A stretch of DNA of 64,000 nt from Microbulbifer sp. GL-2 (GTDB lineage Bacteria; Pseudomonadota; Gammaproteobacteria; Pseudomonadales; Cellvibrionaceae): NCBI RefSeq assembly GCF_007183175.1, contig NZ_AP019807.1, forward strand, positions 434,001-498,000, written 5' to 3'. The notes below the pieces were generated by a model. It ran no database searches. It worked only from the letters and a program-made list of their open reading frames with translations, and had not been told where the DNA came from. Below are positions 38,901 through 44,900 of the stretch, piece by piece. The position numbers and the translations under genes are program-made. Each line of letters opens with the position of its first letter. Positions within the stretch are counted from its first letter, which is position 1.

Positions 38901-41900
38901 CGGGTGCGTTCGCCAAAGGCGTTGTACTGGGAGGTGCTGACAAAGCCCTCGCCGTCCGTGCTGTTGTCCACCTGGCCGCGCTGGGTGTAGACGGTGCTGG
39001 TGACGGTGTCTTCACCAGCGACAAGGCTGGCCGCCAGGCTGTCCAGGGTGGCGGCGTCGCCGGCCAGGCCCAGGTTGTTGAGCGCGGTATTGCTGAGGCG
39101 GCTGGCATACTGGCGGGTGCCGGTCACTTCGCCGAAGGCGTTGTGGCTAAAGCTGCTCAACTGCCATTCGAGGGCGTTGTTACCGGGGTTGAACACCGGT
39201 GCCAGGCTGTACTTCAGCAGGCCGTCGGCACTGTAGGCGAAGTGGGTGGTGTAGCCATTGGCATCGGTGCTGCTGATACGGCGACCGCTGTCATCGTAGC
39301 TGTGGCTCAACACCACCCGACCCTGGTGATCCCGCTCGGCGATCACCCGGCCCTGTACGTCGTACTCAAACTGGTAATCCCGCGCCTCGCTGTCGTTGGC
39401 ACTGAAGGTGGGGTCGCCCTGGTAGTTGTCCAGGTAGTTATCCAGGATGGAGCCACTGGCAATAATGCCGCTGCGGCTGCTCGCCAGCTGGCCGCCGGCG
39501 GTATAGGTAAAGGTGCTGGTGTTGCCGGAAGCATCGGTGGCGTGGGTCACCTGGTTGCGCCCGCCATAGCGCCATTCGCTGATGCGGTCGTCGCTGGAAG
39601 TCAGCGGGCGCACCTGTCCCAGGCCGCGGTCGCTGCCCAAAGAGAGACGGGCCGGGTCGTTGTCCACCGAGGCCAACGCGCTATTCAGTTCATTGAGGTC
39701 GTATAGCGAGTCCGCATACTGAAGGCTTTTTACCCGGTTGCCGGCTACATCGTATTTGTGCTCGGTGACATAGCCTTCGGCATTGATCTCGGCCACTTCG
39801 CGGCCCTGGCCGTCGTAGAGCCAGTAGCTGCTGCGATCCGCCGCCGGATCTGCGGCGGGGCGCAGGGTCTGCAAGGTGCCGCTGTTGAGCCAGTGACTGC
39901 TCTGGTCGTAATCCGCCACGCGGTTGGCGTAGCGGGTGCTGGATACCAGTTGGCCGGCGCGGTTATAACGGTACTCGGTTAGATAACCCTCCGCATCCAG
40001 GGTGGCCGAGACCCGCCCGGCATCGTCGTAGAAGCTGCGCTCAATACGCGCATCTGCCAGGTCCACCCCCGTGGCGGCGGCACTGAGTGCCTGGGTATAA
40101 CTCTCGCCGGCGGCCAGGGTAAAGCGCCCCACCCCGCTCTTGCTCACCGGGGCGCCGCCCACATCCAGGGTGTAGGACAACTGGTATTCATAGACGCCGT
40201 TGGGGTGGCTGGCCTTGTCCAGCTCCACCGCGCCTGTGGCTGGGTCGAGCGACAGGCTCTCCCAGTTAGAACTGCCCAGCGGGCGGATAGACAGGTTCAC
40301 TCCGCTGGCAGCATAGGGTTCGTCCAGCCCCAGGCTCAGTTGCGGGTTGGTCACCGACTGCAGCTGGCGCCCCACCTGCTGCTGGAAGCTGGCATCCACT
40401 TGGCTGCTGCCGCCGATATAGTGGCGGGTCACCTGCACGCTGTAATCTCCATCGGCCAGGGTCTCGCCCACCAGCAGGTTGAGGCGCCCGGCAAAGGAGC
40501 CGTCGCGCAGGGTGGCGGGGTCGATCCAGGTCTGTGTGGGCTGCGCGCTGATGGGGGAACCGGTGGCGTTGTCGATTACCACGGTTTCCAGATAGGCGAT
40601 ATCCGCCGCTTCGGCGGCGCTCAGATAGCCTTCAAGGGCGTAGCCTTCGGCGCTGCTGCGCTCATAGCCCGGCACGGCCCAGCTGGCGGGTTTGGTACCG
40701 CTGTCGTTGGCGGCAAAGGTGCCGGACAGGGTGCGCAATAAACGATCGTTATCACTGAGACCGTTGCCGTCGGCATCGCGGTAGGTGGCGATACGGTATT
40801 CGTAGTCGCCGGACAGTTCATAGCCCAGGTTGGCGGTGAAGTCGCTGCCGTGCTGCAGCAGGTCGGCACTGTGCCAGGCATTGCTGTCACTGCTCGGGAT
40901 ATTGGTTTTAATCTCTACGGTGCCGATACGGCCGCTACCGCGTATCATGAACCAGTCAACTTCGTTTACGGTGATATCGGGGTCCAGGTAGAGCACATCT
41001 GCAGCAATATCCCGCTCGAAAGTCTGCCAGTTGCCGTCCAGGTATTTGGTATCCAGCGGGAAAATATAAAAATTAGTATCGGAGCTGGATGTGTGGATAT
41101 ACGGCTTGCTTACCGTTGAGCTGTACTGCACAAAGGCCGTACCTTCCGAGGTCTCGATTCGGTAGTAAAGCCGGGTAGTTCCGGAGAGTTTAACCTCTGC
41201 TTTTGCTGTAGTGCTGTTGGTGATATTCCAGCTTTCAAACTGCGGATTTTTACTCAATATAAAACCGTTATTAACATCGTCTCCAGAGACTTCAATAACA
41301 TCGCGCTGTAAATCAGCATCGTAGACTTTAATAGCGGTGGCCCCAGGGGGATCGTTATCGACAATCTGCCAGTGACTGGCATCCACACTGTCACTTCCGT
41401 TGAAGCGATGAGTAAGCATATTGCTATCACCGCCTACGCGGCGGTATTCCAAGCGGGTAACTTCGCCCGCAACAGGGGTATAGACGGACTCGGACCACTG
41501 GATTACCCGGTCCTGTACCGGCTGCTCCCCCACTTCCACCGGGAAAGCCGCTCTCACACTGCTGCTGCCGTCGTCGTAGTGCAGGGCCAAGGTCACACTA
41601 TAGGCCTGCCCCGCAGCCAATTCAGAGCCGATAGCCAAATTGACTTCGCCGTTGTAGTTGCCAAACAGCTGCGGAAAGGTCTCGGCAGTGGATACCAACT
41701 GGCCGCTGCTATTTTTAACCTGTGCGACAATTTTATTGAGAGCGGGATCACTGCCAATAAAAACCGGGTAACCCTGAATGGCGTGGCCACTGCCACTTTG
41801 CAGGGAGACCACGCTGTACTCGAAATCGAAACTGCTGGCTTTGGTAGAGCCCTTGCCCACTGTCAGCGACGGGTTGCCTGTGGTCTTTTTAACTTCAATT

Positions 41901-44900
41901 CCGTTTTGCTCGTAGCGAATACGGAAATTATAGGTGCCCTCCGCAATCGTGCCATCGTCCACATCACCGAGAATGACTTTAAGGTTGGCACCGTCCTCTA
42001 ATACCGGCACCGACTTCCAGACATTGGGAGATGCTTCATATTCGAAGATAGTTTTATCACTGCTCACCGGGCGCGAGCTTACCGGCCATTGGAAACTGGT
42101 GGGGTGGTGTTCGGTTTGGGTGCCGATTTCATAGTCAAAGGTGTTGGTGCCAGCCTTTTTCCCGTGCAGGTCATAAGTGGTGACTTCCACTTCGTAGCGG
42201 CCATTCCCCAGTTCCCCCTTGCCGGTGGGCGTATGGGTATCCACTTCAATGGTGCCTATCCGCCCATTGCCACGGATATAAAAGGCTTTAATCTGCTGCA
42301 CCTCGGCAGCCGGATCCAGGAAGGCCACATCGGCGAGGATATCCCGCTCGAAGGTATGCCAGTTGCCATCCAGATATTTATCTTCCAGCGGGAAGGTATA
42401 ATAGGTCGTATTGGATGAAGAGGAAAAATTGATATAAGGTTCCTGCACACCGGAACTGTAGCTTACATAGGCCGGCCCCTTTGAAGTCTCCAGTCGATAA
42501 TAAAGAATTGCTTCGCCGGACAGATTCAGCTCCGCCCGAGCCTTGGTACCATCGGTGATATTCCAGGCATCGATTTGGCCACCCTGCAATGTGCGGAAAC
42601 CATTGCTGGTACCATCGCCGGAGATCTCGATAACATTGCGCTTTAGTGTGCTGTCATACACGCTATTAAGGGTCGCACCAGCTGGAGTGCTGTCGTAAAT
42701 CTGCCAATTTTTGTTATTGATATTCTGGCTGGTGTTAAAGCTGTGACGGACAAAGTCCGCAGAAATATTGAGGTTACCGTTATAGGTATAGTTACTGGGA
42801 TTTTCCGCTTTGAGCCAGGCTAAATAATCCGCCGGGTAATCGGTACCGCTATAAATAACCTGACCGCTAACCTTATCCCGCACCACGATATCGGCGCGGG
42901 AGACCGATGCTGCTGTACCTTCAGAAAAATACCCGGAAACACTGGATGCAGTACCCACTTGGACATATTTAGTGGAGGCGAACTTAAAGTTCGCAGTGGC
43001 AGAACTGCTATCGGTGGTTTTACCATCTTTATCAACAGCAAAAGTTCCACCAGCCGACTTCACCACCTGATTGCCGTCGACATACTCGATCAGGTATTCA
43101 TAAGTTGTTTTTATCCCCGTATCACCTATCACGCCGAGATCCGCAATGTGATTGGCACCCTCTACAGTTGGGGAAACACTGGTCCAATCATCGTTGCTGC
43201 CATTTACACGATATTTAAAAACTGCTGCGGCACCATCTGGCTGGGTGGAGGCGGGCCAGGTAACTTCTGTGGAATTATAAAAATATTGCTTCCCTGATTC
43301 ATACACAAGCGTATCAGTAGAAGTCTTGTTGTCAGATGTAGTTATCGAGAGGGTTACATCATACTTCCCAGACGGCAACGCCCCCCCGATACGTAAATTA
43401 ACTTTCCCATCCCAATTAAAACCATCACCAGAAATATCTTGTGGGTAAGTCCAGGCAGTATAGGTTTGCCCTGTTTCCTGGTTTTTTGAAACAGCCTTAA
43501 TAGATTTAATATTTGTTGCCGAAGAATATTTATTGACAGCAGTCGAGCCAGAAACAGATTTTACTTGGGCGCGAAAAATTGTGCTCTTGCTTTGATTTGA
43601 AGTGGCGATAGTAGTAAAAGTATTTTCACCACGGAGCATCACCTCGCTACCGGAATAATAATCTACTCGATAGCTAAAGGTACCACTACTTGGGTTATCA
43701 AAACTAACTGTATTTGTATGACCACTCGATGAAAAGCTCTTAGCTATCCAAGATCCACTACCGCTCTTATAATAAAATTTAGTGATTTTACCCTGAGCAT
43801 AAGTTGGATCAGTCCAAACTAAACGAGTTCCTACATTATAAGTTTTTGTTTGAGTATAGCTATTTGTAGCACTCAGCCCACCAATAACAGGCTCCCATGC
43901 TCTATCCCCGCCATTCCACCTCCAGGCCTGCCTGTATTCTTCAGCAATAACTTTTACAGTATATTTTCCTGCAGGCAAGTTATCGCCATAAAGCTTTGTA
44001 AGGTCAACACTCCCATCCCAGCTGGTAGAACTAACCGTATAAGAAAATGTTCCATCATAACCAGATGGTAGCGAAGCATCGGACCGAGTAACCGCGACAT
44101 TTATTTTCCAATATCTAAAACGGCTTGTAGTTCCACTTCCACTCGTTGTAGAGCGGGAAGTAAATGTTCCAGATTTAAGTTTAGTGCTGCTACTTGCTGA
44201 ATCTACATTAGTGTGCTCACGGTAAATGGTAACCGTCTTACTTTGCGATTGTGCACCACCAATATTTTGTAGAGCCACTGTGGAGAATGATAAATCTCCT
44301 TCCAACTGTGGATTCCGGCTCGTGAGGGGGCTGGCCACACTCAACGTGCGGCTATCAGTATCCGTAAACTGCTCTGCAACAATCGCCGTGCTGGCATAAG
44401 TATAGGGCTGTACCGGCAGGCGGGTATAGGCAGTAGTAATAGCACTGCCACTCACCCTTTCTATTTGCGTATTTTCGACCCGCGCATTAGTGGTGCCACT
44501 CAGGACGTAGGGATTTTGCGCCGGGCGTGTGGTGGCGGATTGACTGAGGTCGATACTGCCACTTTGATTGACAATACTGCGCTGGTTAAAACCGAGGCTG
44601 TCTGCCTGGGCATAACTCTGCTGCGGGTCTACCCACTGGGTGGCGCTGTCGCTGGTAACGCTGAGGTTGGCATTACTGGCTGCGTAGTTAGCCGCTAGGG
44701 TTGCGGTGGTCTCTCCCTGGGGATTTTGTATTTTTACACCGTACTGGGTGGTGCGCAGCACCTGCCCCTGGGCATTGTATTGGGTTTCACTCAGGTAACC
44801 TTCGCCGTCCACAAAGAAACGCACCTGACCGGCGTCATCGTAGTATTGGTAAGTACTGCGGTCATTGCCGGGCACGGCAGTTGGGCGCAGGTCTGCCAGG

